Assembly: GCA_905235425.1 (NCBI GenBank)
Contig: CAJOKY010000171.1
Coordinates: 1 to 5,477, forward strand
DNA length: 5,477 bases
From: an uncultured Selenomonadaceae bacterium
GTDB taxonomy: Bacteria; Bacillota; Negativicutes; Selenomonadales; Selenomonadaceae
Reading direction: 5' to 3'
The first letter of the stretch is position 1. Every line of letters begins with the position of its first letter. Positions 5,244 to 5,477 of the stretch are shown here, in pieces. The position numbers and the translations under genes were made by a program. The notes beneath the pieces were generated by a model. That model did no database searches. It saw nothing but the letters and a program-made list of their open reading frames with translations, and was not told where the DNA came from.

Positions 5244-5349
5244 AGAGGGTAGGAGGTAGGGAGTAGATTGTAGGTTTTCTATCACCTACTATCTACTACT
5301 CACTACTCACTATTCACTACTTACTACTCACTACTAACTATTCACTAAC
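5244..5349. repeat. Heptamer-repeat palindrome, copy 3 (rpoC to efp, reaching into rpoC)
   Basis: The plus strand carries GTAG-type units at 5246-5274, a centre at 5275-5284 (ttttctatca), and a long CTAC/CACT arm at 5285-5349. Bases 5263-5274 pair with 5285-5296 at 11 of 12 positions; a further stretch pairs if a 3-nt bulge is allowed. Seven perfectly phased heptads run 5298-5346: actcact twice, attcact, acttact, actcact, actaact, attcact. The last one and a half lie inside the rpoC reading frame. The centre shares the string ctatcaccta with copy 1, showing that the copies are related rather than independent low-complexity DNA. Confidence 0.9.
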
Positions 5350-5477
5350 ACTTTCTTCTTTTTCAAGATCGACAACGTCCAAATCGCGATAACGAGACAT
5401 ACCCGTACCGGCGGGAATAAGCTTGCCGATAATGACATTTTCTTTAAGACCAATAAGCGGATCAACCTTGCCTTTAA
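5338..5477 (-). CDS. rpoC: RNA polymerase subunit beta' (C-terminal 45 residues)
   Basis: Only the 3' end is in the window; the gene continues beyond base 5477. The 45 visible residues include L-K-E-N-V-I-I-G-K-L-I-P-A-G-T-G-M followed by R-Y-R, the highly conserved C-terminal segment of beta', which helps form the base of the RNA polymerase core near the omega subunit. The final 15 or so residues are a short acidic tail. Its last two residues, Ser-Glu, and the TAG stop are encoded by repeat heptads. In most Firmicutes rpoC is followed by an L7Ae-like gene or rpsL; here efp follows. Confidence 0.95.
   Translation of the reverse strand, partial: KGKVDPLIGLKENVIIGKLIPAGTGMSRYRDLDVVDLEKEESVSE

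Noticed and set aside
5223..5285. Upstream-extended efp start adding 18-21 residues
   Set aside because: The extension would be encoded by heptad repeats and lie upstream of the ribosome-binding site; starting at TTG 5222 gives the canonical 185-residue protein.

Overview
The window is a compact bacterial chromosomal segment with every recognisable gene on the minus strand. From high to low coordinates, which is the direction of transcription, the order is: the 3' end of rpoC, efp, yfcE, rbfA, nrnA, a small secreted protein, a lipoprotein, and an IMP dehydrogenase cut off by the window edge at base 1. No stretch longer than about 200 bases lacks a gene. There is no tRNA, rRNA, CRISPR array, insertion sequence or phage gene.

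The organism looks like a Firmicutes relative. Strong AGGAG-type Shine-Dalgarno sites sit 8-9 nt before the starts, TTG starts are frequent, EF-P has the Bacillus-type PGKG loop with Lys32, and RbfA and NrnA are adjacent. A lipoprotein and a small exported protein with SmpA-like repeats suggest, weakly, a diderm member such as the Negativicutes (Selenomonas group). That placement is inference from general resemblance, not from a search.

Layout. (1) 5338-5477: C-terminus of the RNA polymerase beta' subunit. (2) 4665-5222: elongation factor P, followed by an intrinsic terminator at 4528-4559. (3) 2086-4464 and on to 1347: a promoter at 4498-4526 drives what looks like one operon of yfcE (phosphodiesterase), rbfA (30S maturation), nrnA (nanoRNase/pAp phosphatase) and two envelope proteins. 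yfcE-rbfA are 16 nt apart, rbfA and nrnA overlap by 47 nt, and the next gaps are 34 and 97 nt. (4) 1-1224: IMP dehydrogenase with two CBS domains, of the unusual subtype known from the protist Tritrichomonas foetus.

The main oddity is a family of 7-base repeats with core GTAG. Three copies fill the three spacers after rpoC, efp and the lipoprotein gene (5244-5349, 4563-4661, 1253-1349). Each copy has GTAG heptads in one arm, a short AT-rich centre and CTAC heptads in the other arm, so each can fold into a long imperfect hairpin or cruciform. The arrays begin at the stop codon of the upstream gene, and in rpoC and the lipoprotein gene the TAG stop is itself part of the array. I know of heptanucleotide repeats (STRRs) in filamentous cyanobacteria, but do not recognise this palindromic, gene-end form. 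It is the best candidate here for something undescribed.

The housekeeping genes share an RNA and translation theme: transcription (rpoC), translation of proline-rich stretches (efp), ribosome assembly (rbfA), RNA turnover (nrnA) and guanine nucleotide supply (guaB). No direct functional link between them beyond co-transcription can be read from the sequence.
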